DNA of 64,000 bases. It comes from Methylobacterium fujisawaense. Lineage in GTDB: Bacteria; Pseudomonadota; Alphaproteobacteria; Rhizobiales; Beijerinckiaceae. Every line of letters starts with the position of its first letter. The first letter of the stretch is position 1. The position numbers were made by a program, and so were the translations under genes. Positions 17,554 to 27,271 of this stretch are shown here, piece after piece. The stretch is taken from assembly GCF_014138435.1 (NCBI RefSeq), contig NZ_JACJIM010000001.1, positions 930,001-994,000 of the forward strand, in the 5' to 3' direction. The notes beneath the pieces were generated by a model that was given only the letters and a program-made list of their open reading frames with translations, was not told the DNA's origin and made no database searches.

Positions 17554-18474
17554 TCACAGCGCCGCCGCGGCTTCCTCCGGATCCATCCAGCGCCAGTCCT
17601 CCCCCATCTGGTGGCGGAACCACGTGAACTGGCGCTTGGCGTAGGCCCGGGTATCCGCCTGTCCCCGGACGATCGCCTCCTCGAGTCCGATCGCCCCCTC
17701 GAGATACGCGATCAGGCCCGGCACGCCGTGGGCGCGCATCACCGGCAGCAGCGGGTCGAGGTTTCGCCTGTGCAGGCGGGCGACCTCGTCCAGCGCCCCT
17801 TCGGCGATCATGGTCCGGAAGCGGGCGTCGATGCGGGCGCGCAACACGGCGCGGTCGGGGGCCAGGAAGATTTTTTCGAGGGCCCACCCGGCGAGCGGCC
17901 CGGGTATCGGATCGCCGTAGAAGCTCGCGATCGGCCGGCCGGTGGCGAGAAAAATCTCCAGGGCCCGCATCACCCGCATCCGGTCGCTCGGGCGCAGGCG
18001 GGCGGCGCCCTCGGGATCGTGGCGAGCGAGGTCGGCGTGCAGCGCCTCGGTGGGGCGGCCCTCGGCCTCCGCCCGCACCTGCGCGCGTACGGCCTCGGGC
18101 ACCGGCGGCAGCTCCGAAAACCCCTGCTCCAGCGCCCGGAAGTACAGGCCCGTGCCGCCGACGAAGACCGGCCTTTGCCCGCCGAGCGTCGTCAGCAGCG
18201 CCGCCACATCCCGTGAAAAATGCCCCACGGAATAGTTCACGGCGCCGTCGACATGCCCGTAGAGCCGGTGGGGCACCCGTGCCTCCTCGTCCGGGTCGGG
18301 CCGGGCGGTGAGGCGCCGCAGGTCGCCGTAGACCTGCATGGAATCGGTGTTGATCACCACGCCGCCGTGACGCTCCGCCAGCCGGGCGGCCAGCGCCGAC
18401 TTGCCCGACGCGGTGGGCCCTGCGATGAGGATCGCCGCCGGGCGCCCCCCGGCTTCCTCCCGGTCTGGCGGCAA
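17554..18474 (-). CDS. miaA: tRNA dimethylallyltransferase (A37 isopentenylation)
   Basis: MiaA transfers a dimethylallyl group from DMAPP to N6 of A37 in tRNAs reading UNN codons. The P-loop [11 protein letters not shown] is near the N-terminus, followed by the catalytic aspartate in INTDSMQVY, the VGGTGLYF motif and a C-terminal [10 protein letters not shown] segment that contacts tRNA. I start it at a TTG at 18474 because GTGGAGTTTCACC places a ribosome-binding site at the right distance and removes an overlap with divergent serB; an upstream TTG at 18513 would overlap serB by 25 bases. The product is then 306 residues, normal for the family. The start is less certain than the identity. 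Confidence 0.94.
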   Translation of the reverse strand: MPPDREEAGGRPAAILIAGPTASGKSALAARLAERHGGVVINTDSMQVYGDLRRLTARPDPDEEARVPHRLYGHVDGAVNYSVGHFSRDVAALLTTLGGQRPVFVGGTGLYFRALEQGFSELPPVPEAVRAQVRAEAEGRPTEALHADLARHDPEGAARLRPSDRMRVMRALEIFLATGRPIASFYGDPIPGPLAGWALEKIFLAPDRAVLRARIDARFRTMIAEGALDEVARLHRRNLDPLLPVMRAHGVPGLIAYLEGAIGLEEAIVRGQADTRAYAKRQFTWFRHQMGEDWRWMDPEEAAAAL

Positions 18475-18488
18475 GGTGAAACTCCACG

Positions 18489-19382
18489 ATGCTGGTCGCG
18501 GTCCTGATAGCAAACCCGGATCGGCCGTCCATCACCGATGCGGTGCTGGCCGAGGCCCGCGCGGTGCTGCGGACGGAGCAACAGCCCCGGATCCTGCACG
18601 GCGCGGTGGCGGCCGAGCTGCTCGTTTCGGGCGAGCCCGCCGCCGCGGCGTCCCTCACCGACGCGCTGCGGACGGCCCTCGCCGGTGAACCCATCGACCT
18701 CGCCGTGCTCCCCGCCGACGCGCACCGGCGCAAGCGCCTGTTCCTGGCCGACATGGATTCCACCATGATCGAGCAGGAATGCATCGACGAGCTCGCCGGA
18801 ACGCTCGGCCTCAAGGATCATGTCGCGACGATCACCGAGCGGGCGATGCGCGGGGAGATCGCCTTCGAGCCGGCGCTGCGCGAGCGCGTGGCGCTCCTGA
18901 AGGACATCCCGGTCGGTGCGGTCGACGGGCTGATCGCCGAGCACCTGACCCTGACCCCGGGCGGCCGCACCCTGGTGCGGACGATGCGGGCGCACGGCGC
19001 CCACACCTGCCTGGTCTCGGGCGGCTTCACCCTGTTCACCGGCCCGATCGCGGCGATGATCGGCTTCGACGAGCACCGGTCCAACCTGTTGGGCGTGGCG
19101 GACGGACGGCTCACCGGCTTCGTGGAGGATCCGATCGTCGGGAAGGCCGAGAAGCGCGCGGCGCTGATCGAACTCCGTGAGGCGCTGTCCCTCGGCCCTG
19201 CGGAGACGCTGGCGGTGGGCGACGGGGCCAACGATCTCGACATGCTGACCGAGGCCGGCCTCGGCGTGGCGTTCCGCGCGAAGCCCGCGGTCGCCGCCGC
19301 GGCGCGGGTCCGGGTCGAGCACGGCGACCTCACCGCGCTCCTGTACCTGCAGGGCTATGCGGCGGCGGAGTTCGTGGGGTGA
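18489..19382 (+). CDS. serB: Phosphoserine phosphatase
   Basis: SerB performs the last step of serine synthesis, hydrolysing O-phosphoserine. The 297-residue product has an N-terminal ACT-like segment (about 1-75) and a HAD domain with the nucleophile motif [19 protein letters not shown], the motif II serine in [10 protein letters not shown] and motif [18 protein letters not shown]. It is transcribed divergently from miaA with only 14 bases between the chosen starts, so the promoters overlap the neighbouring coding ends. Confidence 0.97.
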   Translation: MLVAVLIANPDRPSITDAVLAEARAVLRTEQQPRILHGAVAAELLVSGEPAAAASLTDALRTALAGEPIDLAVLPADAHRRKRLFLADMDSTMIEQECIDELAGTLGLKDHVATITERAMRGEIAFEPALRERVALLKDIPVGAVDGLIAEHLTLTPGGRTLVRTMRAHGAHTCLVSGGFTLFTGPIAAMIGFDEHRSNLLGVADGRLTGFVEDPIVGKAEKRAALIELREALSLGPAETLAVGDGANDLDMLTEAGLGVAFRAKPAVAAAARVRVEHGDLTALLYLQGYAAAEFVG

Positions 19383-19627
19383 GCCCTCACTGAAGGGTGC
19401 GGGTCGGGGCGAGGACCGCGCCCGGAACGGCCGGCGCCTGAACGCCGGTCGCACCGACCCGCCGGCGCACCGGCTCGACCTTCGCGCAGGCGACGGCGCC
19501 CATCGCAGCCGCGATGTCAGAGCGTGTCGATACGCGGAGCTTCTCGATCTCCGGTTGGTTCGCGAGCCGCAGCGCCTCGCGGCACCGGCGTGCCGCGCCG
19601 CGCCACCACGGGTGTCCTGAACGCAGG
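19383..19627. other. Gene-free stretch between serB and degP
   Basis: About 245 bases between two convergent genes. Frames on both strands are broken or lack coding character. Nothing beyond the terminator at its right end is evident. Confidence 0.5.
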
Positions 19628-19659
19628 AAGGCCGCCGCTCCTCGCGAAGCGACGGCCTT
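19628..19659 (-). terminator. Stem-loop terminator downstream of degP
   Basis: AAGGCCGCCGCT at 19628-19639 and AGCGACGGCCTT at 19648-19659 pair with one mismatch around an 8-base loop. The hairpin is 21 bases past the degP stop codon. It lacks a strong T-run. Confidence 0.6.
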
Positions 19660-19680
19660 CGATCTCGCGTGGGACAGCGC

Positions 19681-21222
19681 TCAGTCCAGCCCGACGGCCA
19701 CGAAACGGACGTCGCCTGTGGCGCTCGCCACCAGCAGCAGCACCGACTTGCGCCCATCCTTCTTCAGGGCGTCGATCCGCTTGGTCACCTCCGCCGGGGT
19801 GCTCACCGCCTCCTGGCCGACCTCGACGATCACCTCGCCGGGCTGGATCCGCTTGTCGGCCGCCGTCGAGTTCGGGTCGACCCGGGTGACGACCACGCCC
19901 TTCACGGTGTCCTTGATGGAGAACTTCTTGCGCAGCTCGTCGGTCATGCCGGAGAGGTTGAGGCCCAGCGCCTGCCGGGTGGCGCTCTCGGGCTCCGGCT
20001 GGCGCAGGTTGGCGAGCTGCGGCTTGTCGCTGTCCTCCAGGCGGCCGAGGGTGACGGGCTTCGTCACCTCCTCGCCCTTGCGGACCACGACCACGTCGAC
20101 CTTCTGACCCACGGGGGTCGAGGCCACGATCCGCGGCAGGTCGCCGGAGGCCTTCACCGGCGCACCGTTGAACTTCAGGATCACGTCGCCGACCTCGATC
20201 CCGGCGGTCTTGGCCGGACCCTTCTCGTCGACGCCGGCCACCAGGGCGCCCCGCGCCCCGCCCTTGAGGTTGAGCGCCTCGGCGGTGGTGTCGTCGACGT
20301 TCTGGATGCGGACGCCGAGCCAGCCGCGGCGGACCTCGCCGAAATCGCGGAGCTGATCGATCACGGGCTTGGCCGTACCCGACGGGACCGCGAAGCCGAT
20401 GCCCACCGAGCCGCCGGTCGGCGACAGGATCGCCGTGTTGATGCCGATCACCTCGCCGTCCATGTTGAACAGCGGACCGCCGGAATTGCCCTTGTTGATG
20501 GCCGCGTCGGTCTGAATGTAGTTGTCGTAGGGTCCGGACTCGATGTTACGGCCCCGGGCCGAGACGATGCCGGCCGAGACCGAGCCGCCGAGCCCGAACG
20601 GATTGCCGATGGCGATGACCCAGTCGCCCGGGCGCATCTTATCCGAATCGCCGAACGGCACCGCCTTCAGCGGATGATCGGCCGGGGGCTTCACCCGCAG
20701 GACCGCGAGATCGATCTTCGAATCCTTGCCGACGATCTCGGCCTTGAGCTTGGTGCCGTCGTGCAGGATGACCTGGATGTCGTTGGCGTCGCCGATGACG
20801 TGGTTGTTCGTCACCACGAGGCCGGCGGCGTCGATGATGAAGCCGGAGCCCAGGGAATTGGACTTGCGCTGCGCGCGCGGCGCCTCGCCGTCACCACCGC
20901 CGCCGCCGCCGCGGCCTCCGCGCCGGTTGAAGAACTCCTCGAACAGGTCCTCGAACGGGGTGCCCGGGGGGACCTGCGGCATGGCGCGGCCGCCGCGGGC
21001 CTCCACGGTGGTGGAGGCGGAGATGTTGACCACCGCGTCGGTGACCTGCTCGGCGAGATCCGCGAGCGAGGCCGGCCCCTTGGCGAGGGCGGGAACCGGC
21101 AGGGCGGCCGCGGCTACGGAGGCGCCGATCAGGATCGAGGCCATCAGCGCGCGGGCGCGGGAACGGGGCTGCGCGGTGGCGCGGCCGAAGGGCGCCACGG
21201 GGGCGCTCGCGACGGGGTGCAT
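19681..21222 (-). CDS. degP: Periplasmic serine protease/chaperone Do (DegP/HtrA)
   Basis: DegP degrades or refolds damaged periplasmic proteins. The 513-residue protein has an N-terminal signal (SILIGASVAAAALPVPALA), a trypsin-like domain with the triad His in NNHVIG, Asp in SKIDLAVL and Ser in GNSGGPL, and two PDZ domains (about 270-370 and 400-510). A Gly/Arg-rich insert [13 protein letters not shown] sits between strands of the protease domain, in the LA-loop region. The ATG at 21222 follows AAGAGGTCGACC. It lies 116 bases after hflC in the same direction, the classic hflK-hflC-degP cluster of alphaproteobacteria. Confidence 0.96.
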   Translation of the reverse strand: MHPVASAPVAPFGRATAQPRSRARALMASILIGASVAAAALPVPALAKGPASLADLAEQVTDAVVNISASTTVEARGGRAMPQVPPGTPFEDLFEEFFNRRGGRGGGGGGDGEAPRAQRKSNSLGSGFIIDAAGLVVTNNHVIGDANDIQVILHDGTKLKAEIVGKDSKIDLAVLRVKPPADHPLKAVPFGDSDKMRPGDWVIAIGNPFGLGGSVSAGIVSARGRNIESGPYDNYIQTDAAINKGNSGGPLFNMDGEVIGINTAILSPTGGSVGIGFAVPSGTAKPVIDQLRDFGEVRRGWLGVRIQNVDDTTAEALNLKGGARGALVAGVDEKGPAKTAGIEVGDVILKFNGAPVKASGDLPRIVASTPVGQKVDVVVVRKGEEVTKPVTLGRLEDSDKPQLANLRQPEPESATRQALGLNLSGMTDELRKKFSIKDTVKGVVVTRVDPNSTAADKRIQPGEVIVEVGQEAVSTPAEVTKRIDALKKDGRKSVLLLVASATGDVRFVAVGLD

Positions 21223-21338
21223 GGTCGACCTCTTCAAGAACGCGTTTCCGGCGCCGCGGGCCTCGACCGATGATCGGGGGCCCGCGGGTTTTCCTGCAAG
21301 GTAGTCTCCGGACGCCGGGGCGCCAACTCGCATCCCGA

Positions 21339-22316
21339 TCAGCGTGCCGTCCCGGCCGCGGACCCGGTGGTGGACCCGGTGGCGGCGCTCGGATCGGCCG
21401 GTCCGCGCGGCCCGCGGGCCGCCGGGGCCGGGGGCCGGCCCTGCGGGTCGCTGAAGTACCGGAAGAAGTCCGAAGTCGGGCTGATCACCAGACGGGTGTC
21501 GGGTCCCTTCAGCCCGCTCTCGTAGGCCTGCATCGAGCGGTAGAAGCTGAAGAAGTCCGCATCCTTGCCGAACGCCTCGGCGAGGATGCGGTTCTTGTCC
21601 GCGTCACCCTGTCCGCGCAGCTGCTCGGAGGTCTGCGTCGCGTCGGCGAGGATCACCGTGACCTCGCGGTCGGCCTTGGCGCGGATCGTGGCGGCGATCT
21701 GGTCGCCGTTGGCGCGGATGTCGGCGGCCTCGCGCTCGCGCTCGGTTTTCATCCGCCGGTAGACGGCGGCCGAGTTCTGCGCGGGCAGATCGACGCGGGT
21801 CATGCGCAGGTCGACGATCTCGATGCCCAGCGCCTTGGCCTGCCGGTTCACGTCCTCCTGGATCTGGTGCATCAGCTGGCCGCGGTCGGTCTTCACGATG
21901 GCGTCGCGGGTCGAGCGGGCGAGCACGTTGCGCAGGCCGGAATTGGTGAAGCTCGCGAGCCGCTGGTTGGCGAGCCCGATATTGCCCACCGCCTGGTAGA
22001 AGCGGAGCGGGTCGAGGATCCGGTAGCGGGCGAAGGCGTCCACCTCCAGGTTCTGCCGGTCGGCGGTGAGCACCGTCTGCACCGGCAGGTCGAGGTCGAG
22101 CACGCGCTTGTCGAACAGGACCACGTTCTCCATGAACGGGATCTTGAAGTACAGGCCGGGCTTCTCCTCGCCGGTGGCGTTGAGGACGGCGCGGACGCGG
22201 CCGAACTGCAGGACCAGGGCCTGCTGCATCTGGCCGACGGTGAAGATCGACGCGTAGAGGCCGATCGCGACGATCGCCGCGATCGCGATCAGGCCGGTGC
22301 GGAGAGCCTGCTTCAT
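21339..22316 (-). CDS. hflC: HflC, SPFH-domain modulator of FtsH
   Basis: HflC forms with HflK a large periplasm-facing SPFH complex around the membrane protease FtsH. The 325-residue product has an N-terminal TM (TGLIAIAAIVAIGLYASIF), the SPFH/band-7 domain (PGLYFKIPFMENVVLFDKRVLD) and a coiled coil with EREREAADIRANG. The ATG overlaps the hflK stop as ATGA, so the pair is translationally coupled. The Pro/Ala/Gly-rich tail is variable in the family. Confidence 0.97.
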   Translation of the reverse strand: MKQALRTGLIAIAAIVAIGLYASIFTVGQMQQALVLQFGRVRAVLNATGEEKPGLYFKIPFMENVVLFDKRVLDLDLPVQTVLTADRQNLEVDAFARYRILDPLRFYQAVGNIGLANQRLASFTNSGLRNVLARSTRDAIVKTDRGQLMHQIQEDVNRQAKALGIEIVDLRMTRVDLPAQNSAAVYRRMKTEREREAADIRANGDQIAATIRAKADREVTVILADATQTSEQLRGQGDADKNRILAEAFGKDADFFSFYRSMQAYESGLKGPDTRLVISPTSDFFRYFSDPQGRPPAPAARGPRGPADPSAATGSTTGSAAGTAR

Positions 22317-23497
22317 CGGGCGGCTCCCGTCTGGGTCTGGGCGCGGGCGCCGAACTCGGAGAGCGGCAGCACCGGCAGCACGCCGGCGGCGGTCGCCGCC
22401 CCGGGCTGCGTCCCGTTCTGGTCGATGATCACCTTGTTCACGGACCCCAGTACCTTTTCCATCGTCTCCAGGAAGATCCGCTCGCGGCTGATCGCCGGGG
22501 CGGCCTTGTAGGAGGCGTAGACCTCGCTGAAGCGGGCCGCCTGGCCGGTGGCGTCGGCGGTCGCCTTGGTCCGGTAGGCCTCGGCCTGCTGGACGATCTG
22601 GGACGCCTTGCCGCGGGCCTGCGGCACTTCGCGGCTCGCGTAGGTCTTGGCCTCGTTCTGCGCCGTGTCGGCGTCCTGCTGGGCCGCGTTCACGTCGATG
22701 AAGGCGGGGCGCACCTCCGGCGGCGGATTGACCGAGACGAGCTGCACCACCTCGATGCGCACGCCGGCGCCGTACTCGTCGAGCGCCTTCTGGACCATCT
22801 CCTTCACCTCCTGGGCGATGCTCGACTGCTCGTTGGTGAGGATCGCCTGGATGTTGCGGCGGCCGATCACCTCGCGCATCGCGCTCTCGGAGATCGCCTT
22901 GATGGTGCCTTCCGGGTTCTGGAGGTTGAACACGAAGTCGGAGGCCTTCAGCGGGTTGACCCGCCACTGCACCTCGAAATCGAGATCGACGATGTTCTCG
23001 TCGCCGGTGAGCATCAGGCTCTCGTCCGGCACGTCGCGGGTGCGGCCCTGGCCGTTCGGACCGGCGCGGAAACCGATCTGGATCGAGTTCTGGGAGCCGA
23101 CATCCGGCTTCACCACCCCGCCGATCGGATAGGGGAAGTTGTAGCGCAGGCCCTCGCCCTTGGTGCCGACATAGCGGCCGAAGATCGTCTCGATGCCGAC
23201 CTGACGGGGGTAGACGGTGTAGAAGCCGGTGGCGAGCCAGATCGCGACGGCGAGCACGGCGATCACCGCCGCGCTGCGGCCGCCGCCGACGCCCTGCGCG
23301 CCGCCGCCCCCGTAGCCGCCCGAGCCGCCACCGCCGCCCGGGATCAGACCGCGCAGGCGGTCCTGCCCGCGCCGGAGCAGGTCCTCAAGATTCGGCGGCG
23401 TCTTGCCGCCGCCGCCGCCACCACCCCAGGGACCGCCGCCGTTGCCGCCGGGCCGGCCCCACGGGCCCCCGCCGCCGCTCTGATTGCTCCAAGGCAT
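22313..23497 (-). CDS. hflK: HflK, SPFH-domain modulator of FtsH
   Basis: Partner of HflC. The 394-residue protein starts with a cytoplasmic Gly/Pro-rich region (MPWSNQSGGGGPWGRPGG), then a TM near residue 75-95 (AAVIAVLAVAIWLATGFY), the SPFH domain (YVGTKGEGLRYNFPYPIG) and a long helical region (VNAAQQDADTAQNEAK). The glycine-rich N-terminus is a standard HflK feature. The 284-base region upstream carries no gene and must contain the hflKC promoter; no clear -35/-10 pair was recognised. Confidence 0.97.
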   Translation of the reverse strand: MPWSNQSGGGGPWGRPGGNGGGPWGGGGGGGKTPPNLEDLLRRGQDRLRGLIPGGGGGSGGYGGGGAQGVGGGRSAAVIAVLAVAIWLATGFYTVYPRQVGIETIFGRYVGTKGEGLRYNFPYPIGGVVKPDVGSQNSIQIGFRAGPNGQGRTRDVPDESLMLTGDENIVDLDFEVQWRVNPLKASDFVFNLQNPEGTIKAISESAMREVIGRRNIQAILTNEQSSIAQEVKEMVQKALDEYGAGVRIEVVQLVSVNPPPEVRPAFIDVNAAQQDADTAQNEAKTYASREVPQARGKASQIVQQAEAYRTKATADATGQAARFSEVYASYKAAPAISRERIFLETMEKVLGSVNKVIIDQNGTQPGAATAAGVLPVLPLSEFGARAQTQTGAAR

Positions 23498-23781
23498 CCT
23501 AGACGTCGTCTCCTGCCTGTCCGCGCCCGGCCCATACCCCGGCCGGCGCCCCCTGCCTGAACGGCCACGCTCGCCCGCCTAGTCCCGGCCATCCGGATCG
23601 ATCGCGAGGCGACCGCATCCGGCCTCAAGCCTTAAGAGCCTGCACGCACGCATCTTCCCGCAGGATGCGCAGGCCCGGCGTGAGCACGCGCACCCGACAG
23701 GCACCTGCGGGCGCGCGCCCCGTGCTGTCAAGGCTGGCAGGTGGGCATGCGCGGCATGGAACGCAATTGCGGCGGCGCGCC

Positions 23782-24273
23782 TCAGCGGACGCGCTCCCAA
23801 TCGACGAACGCGAAGGCGTGCTCGTCCCGGGGTCCCGCCGGATGCGCCTCGCGGAACGTCTCCCGGAAGCGACCGCGGTCGAAGGCCGGGAAGCGCACGT
23901 CGCCCTCGGGCTCGGCCTCGACCTCGGTGAGATGGAGCCGGTCGGCCTGCGGGAGCGCGAGCGCATAGATCTCGGCCCCGCCCACCACCATCAGCTCCGC
24001 CCCGGCGGCGGCCGCCAGCGCGGAGGGCCAGTCATGGACGGTCTCGACCCCCTCGGCGCGGAAGCCGGCATCCCGGGTGAGCACCAGGGTGCGACGCCCC
24101 GGCAGGGGCCTGCCGATCGAATCCCAGGTCCGCCGGCCCATCAGCATCGGCTTGCCCATGGTCAGGGCCTTGAAGCGCTTCAGGTCGCTGGAGAGATGCC
24201 AGGCGAGGCCGTTGTCGCGGCCGATCACGCCGTTGCGGGCGACCGCGGCGACCAGGGAGACGATCGGGCTCAT
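23782..24273 (-). CDS. folA: Dihydrofolate reductase
   Basis: FolA reduces dihydrofolate to tetrahydrofolate with NADPH, regenerating the cofactor oxidised by thymidylate synthase. The 163-residue protein shows [27 protein letters not shown] (quoted in part: [14 protein letters not shown]), the [15 protein letters not shown] motif and VVGGAEIY. The acidic active-site residue is the aspartate in SSDLKRF. The ATG overlaps the thyA stop as ATGA, so thyA and folA form a coupled pair. Confidence 0.97.
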   Translation of the reverse strand: MSPIVSLVAAVARNGVIGRDNGLAWHLSSDLKRFKALTMGKPMLMGRRTWDSIGRPLPGRRTLVLTRDAGFRAEGVETVHDWPSALAAAAGAELMVVGGAEIYALALPQADRLHLTEVEAEPEGDVRFPAFDRGRFRETFREAHPAGPRDEHAFAFVDWERVR

Positions 24274-25064
24274 ACCGCCACCGGGGCCGCGATGGCCGGG
24301 TGCGGCTCGTAGCCCGCAATGGCGATGTCCTCGTACCGGAAGGCGAAGAGGTCGCGGACCTCCGGGTTGAGCCGCAGCTGCGGCAGCGGGCGCGGGGTCC
24401 GGCCCAGCAGGGTCCGGGTCTGCTCCAGGTGATTCCGGTAGAGATGCGCGTCGCCGAAGGTGTGGACGAAGTCGCCGACCCCGAGGCCGGTCACCTGGGC
24501 GATCATGTGGGTCAGCAGGGCGTAGCTCGCGATGTTGAAGGGCACGCCGAGGAAGGCGTCCGCCGAGCGCTGGTAGAGCTGGCAGGAGAGCCGCCCCTCG
24601 CTCACGTAGAACTGGAACAGGCAGTGGCAGGGGGCGAGCGCCATCCGGTCGAGGTCGGCCGGGTTCCAGGCCGAGACGATCAGGCGGCGGGAATCGGGGT
24701 TGCGCCGGATCTCGTCGAGCACCCAGGCGATCTGGTCGACGGTGCCGCCGCCGGGCTTCTCCCAGGAGCGCCACTGCTTGCCGTAGACCGGCCCGAGATC
24801 GCCGTGCGCGTCGGCCCACTCGTCCCAGATCGTCACGCCGTTGGCTTGGAGCGCGGCCACGTTGGTATCGCCCGTCAGGAACCAGAGCAGCTCGTGGATG
24901 ATCGAGCGCAGGTGCAGCCGCTTCGTGGTGACCAGCGGGAAGCCGGCCGACAGGTCGAAGCGCATCTGGTGGCCGAACACCGAGAGCGTGCCGGTGCCGG
25001 TGCGGTCGTCCTTGGCCACGCCCTCGTCGAGGATGCGCCGGAGCAGGTCCTGATAAGCGTCCAT
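24270..25064 (-). CDS. thyA: Thymidylate synthase
   Basis: ThyA methylates dUMP to dTMP using methylene-tetrahydrofolate. The 264-residue length equals the E. coli enzyme. The catalytic cysteine lies in [12 protein letters not shown], and [19 protein letters not shown] and [15 protein letters not shown] are family blocks. The ATG lies 77 bases after the CPBP protease gene and precedes folA. Confidence 0.98.
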   Translation of the reverse strand: MDAYQDLLRRILDEGVAKDDRTGTGTLSVFGHQMRFDLSAGFPLVTTKRLHLRSIIHELLWFLTGDTNVAALQANGVTIWDEWADAHGDLGPVYGKQWRSWEKPGGGTVDQIAWVLDEIRRNPDSRRLIVSAWNPADLDRMALAPCHCLFQFYVSEGRLSCQLYQRSADAFLGVPFNIASYALLTHMIAQVTGLGVGDFVHTFGDAHLYRNHLEQTRTLLGRTPRPLPQLRLNPEVRDLFAFRYEDIAIAGYEPHPAIAAPVAV

Positions 25065-25141
25065 CGGTCATTCCTGCGCGCCGGCGCGACGGCGGGCAAG
25101 CGCGCCGCCGACATCTGTCCACCGCCGTCACCAGCTGGCGG

Positions 25142-25996
25142 TCAAGCCGGCCAGAGCAGGTAGGTCACGAGGGCGAGGTTCGACCAGCCGTGCAGGGCGA
25201 TCCCGGGCCAGAGCCGGCCGGTCCGCCAGCGCAGCCAGCCGAGCGCCAGGGCGAGCGGCAGCAGGGAGACCGGCCGGGCGAGCCCCCAGGACGAGATGTG
25301 GGCGGCGGCGAAGATGACCGCCGTGACCAGGATCGCCCCCGCCGGCCCCAGCACCGCCCGGGCACGGGCGAAGGCCTCGCCGCGCAGCAGCAGCTCCTCG
25401 GCCACGGGCGCCAGGATCGCCAGATAGGCGAGCCACGCCGCCACCGCGGCCTGGCTCATGAACGGGGACAGCCGCACGTGCTGGCCGAAGCTGGCACCGA
25501 ACAGTTCCGCGGTGCCGGTGACCCAGGCGATGTGCAGAACCGGCCAGACGAGGAGGAGCCCCAGCAGGGCGACGGGCCGCATCCCGTTCGGGCGCTCGCG
25601 GTCGAGGGCGAGGCGGCGGCGCCAGCCGGTCCGGTCGCGCCACCAGGCCGCACCCACCACCAGAACGGCGAGGAACACCTGACGCAGGACGTCGGTAGCG
25701 AAGGCACGGTGGGTCAGCTCCACCGCACCGAGGAACGGGCGCCGCTCCGGCGGCAGGAACGGATCGATCCCGCTCCACAGATCGAACCCGACGCGCACGA
25801 CAGCCAGCGCGAGCAGGCTCGCGGCGCCGAGATAGAGGACGACGAGCGCGACCAGCCCGCCGAGATGCCAGGCCGCCGACCAGATGCCGGGACGAGGGGC
25901 GTCGGCCACCGCGCCGGAAGGCGACTGCGCGCTTCCGGCAACAGCCTCACCCGGAGGCTCCAAATGAGACGGCGGCGCGACACGATCGGGCTTCAA
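25142..25996 (-). CDS. CPBP-family intramembrane metalloprotease
   Basis: A multi-pass membrane protein with the CPBP (Abi/CAAX-prenyl-protease-like) signature: the glutamate pair in APVAEELLLRG, then FAAAHISSWG and HGWSNLALV as further motifs supplying His ligands. Such enzymes act in protein maturation or bacteriocin self-immunity; the role here is unknown. The start is uncertain: the frame stays open to 26068, but that end overlaps the start of ssrA and has only TTG codons. I give the TTG at 25996 (GGGGA upstream); a GTG at 25912 is also possible and still precedes the first TM. Confidence 0.8.
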   Translation of the reverse strand: MKPDRVAPPSHLEPPGEAVAGSAQSPSGAVADAPRPGIWSAAWHLGGLVALVVLYLGAASLLALAVVRVGFDLWSGIDPFLPPERRPFLGAVELTHRAFATDVLRQVFLAVLVVGAAWWRDRTGWRRRLALDRERPNGMRPVALLGLLLVWPVLHIAWVTGTAELFGASFGQHVRLSPFMSQAAVAAWLAYLAILAPVAEELLLRGEAFARARAVLGPAGAILVTAVIFAAAHISSWGLARPVSLLPLALALGWLRWRTGRLWPGIALHGWSNLALVTYLLWPA

Positions 25997-26020
25997 AACC
26001 GGACCGATCCCCTCTATATC
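25992..26020 (+). promoter_or_regulatory. Probable promoter of ssrA
   Basis: TTCAAA (25992-25997) and TATATC (26015-26020) are separated by 17 bases, a good sigma-70-type spacing with 4 of 6 consensus bases in each box. Transcription would begin near 26027, just ahead of the permuted tmRNA. The element lies in the 5' part of the divergent CPBP frame. Confidence 0.5.
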
Positions 26021-26039
26021 TTGGGAGCCGGTCGCGAGG

Positions 26040-26380
26040 CCGGCTATGGCGATAAACGTTCTTCGCAATAAACCTATCGGACCCGGGGGCGGTACCCGGC
26101 GCCTCCACCCGAGCCCAGGACATGCTGCCGCAAGGCGCGTGATCTTAGCCTGGGCTTTGGCGGGGGCGAAATAGGATCGACGAGGGCGTAAAGGTTGGAC
26201 TTTCGCTCGGCATGGTTCCGCCGTTATCGGGCCTTTGCAATAGTTGCCAACGACAACTTTGCTCCGGTGGCGGTGGCCGCGTAAGCGGTCCCCAATACCG
26301 ACCTAAAGTCCTAGCGGGTAGCACCGCATAGGCGGGGTTCGGAGGCACCTGGCAACAGAAGCCTCCACTTCCAATCCTCG
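26040..26380 (+). ncRNA. ssrA: Transfer-messenger RNA, circularly permuted two-piece alphaproteobacterial form
   Basis: tmRNA rescues stalled ribosomes and tags the nascent chain for degradation. As in other alphaproteobacteria the gene is permuted. The acceptor piece comes first and ends GGTACCCGGCGCCTCCACC at about 26110. A spacer follows, closed by a perfect 8-bp inverted repeat (AGCCCAGG at 26113-26120, CCTGGGCT at 26150-26157), which is excised. The coding piece begins near 26160 with GGCGGGGGCGAAATAGGATC. The tag frame at 26246-26284 encodes ANDNFAPVAVAA and TAA; the first Ala codon is the resume codon. The outer ends are estimates. sspB follows directly. Confidence 0.95.
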
Positions 26381-26434
26381 GTCCAGCCATCCGCGGCGGG
26401 GCGCCGGGCAGACCGGGCGAGAGCGCAACCGCAG

Positions 26435-27061
26435 ATGGCAGACGACCTCATCCGCTACGATCTACTGGTACAGGACGCCCTGCGCGGCGTGGTCCGCAAG
26501 GTGCTGACCGACGCGGCCCGCGAGGGCCTGATGGGCGAGCATCACTTCTACGTCTCGTTCCGGACGGAAGCGCCCGGCGTGCGGATCTCGCAGGCCCTGC
26601 GGGAGAAGTACCCGCAGGACATGACGATCGTCCTGCAGCACCAGTTCTGGGATCTCAACGTCACCGAGCACGCCTTCGAGGTCGGCCTGTCCTTCTCGGG
26701 GGTGCCGGAGCGGCTGCTGGTGCCGTTCGACGCCCTGTCGGGCTTCTTCGATCCCTCCGTGCAGTTCGGCCTGAAGTTCGATCTCAGCGAAGCCGGCGAG
26801 ACTCCCGAGGAGGCGAACGCCGCCCCGGCCAAGCCCGGCCCGCGCGGGGCCGGTTCGGAACCCGGCGAGGTGCGGCCCAAGAGCGCCGGTCTCGCCACGA
26901 TCGGCTCCGGTGCGCCGAAGGGGCTGCCCGCTCCCGCCGCTCAGGGCGAGAAAGCCGCCGGCAAGTCCGACGACAAGGCCCCCCGCCCCGCCGCCAAGAA
27001 GGAGGGCGAGGAGGGCAGTGCCGAGGTCGTGAGCCTGGACGCCTTCCGCAAGAAGAGCTGA
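26435..27061 (+). CDS. sspB: SspB, ClpXP adaptor for ssrA-tagged proteins (alphaproteobacterial type)
   Basis: SspB binds the ssrA tag and delivers substrates to ClpXP. The 208-residue protein has the conserved substrate-binding domain at 1-130 (HHFYVSFRTEAPGVRIS, MTIVLQHQFWDL, RLLVPFDALSGFFDPSV), then a long flexible Ala/Pro/Lys-rich linker and a short C-terminal motif EVVSLDAFRKKS of the kind that docks on ClpX. The ATG at 26435 follows GAGAGCG. It lies about 55 bases after ssrA, which encodes the tag it recognises. Overlapping promoter or read-through from ssrA is possible. Confidence 0.93.
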   Translation: MADDLIRYDLLVQDALRGVVRKVLTDAAREGLMGEHHFYVSFRTEAPGVRISQALREKYPQDMTIVLQHQFWDLNVTEHAFEVGLSFSGVPERLLVPFDALSGFFDPSVQFGLKFDLSEAGETPEEANAAPAKPGPRGAGSEPGEVRPKSAGLATIGSGAPKGLPAPAAQGEKAAGKSDDKAPRPAAKKEGEEGSAEVVSLDAFRKKS

Positions 27062-27271
27062 GCGTCTCCCGGGCCGGATCGACGGCCGGGCGTCGTACGG
27101 GGGACGACACGGTCGCGCCTCTGATGCTGTCGGCGGCTGCGGGGAGCCCGCGCCCGATCGCCAAGCGATCCGCGACCCTCGAGACCGTCGATCAGATCCG
27201 GTCGCCCGTCCCCTCCGGCCGTCCTGCTGCACGGCGCCGGCCTGCATCGCGGCACGGTGACCGGGCCCGGC
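27062..27271. other. Gap between convergent sspB and cytochrome P450 genes
   Basis: About 210 bases without recognisable coding, RNA or repeat content. Confidence 0.4.
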
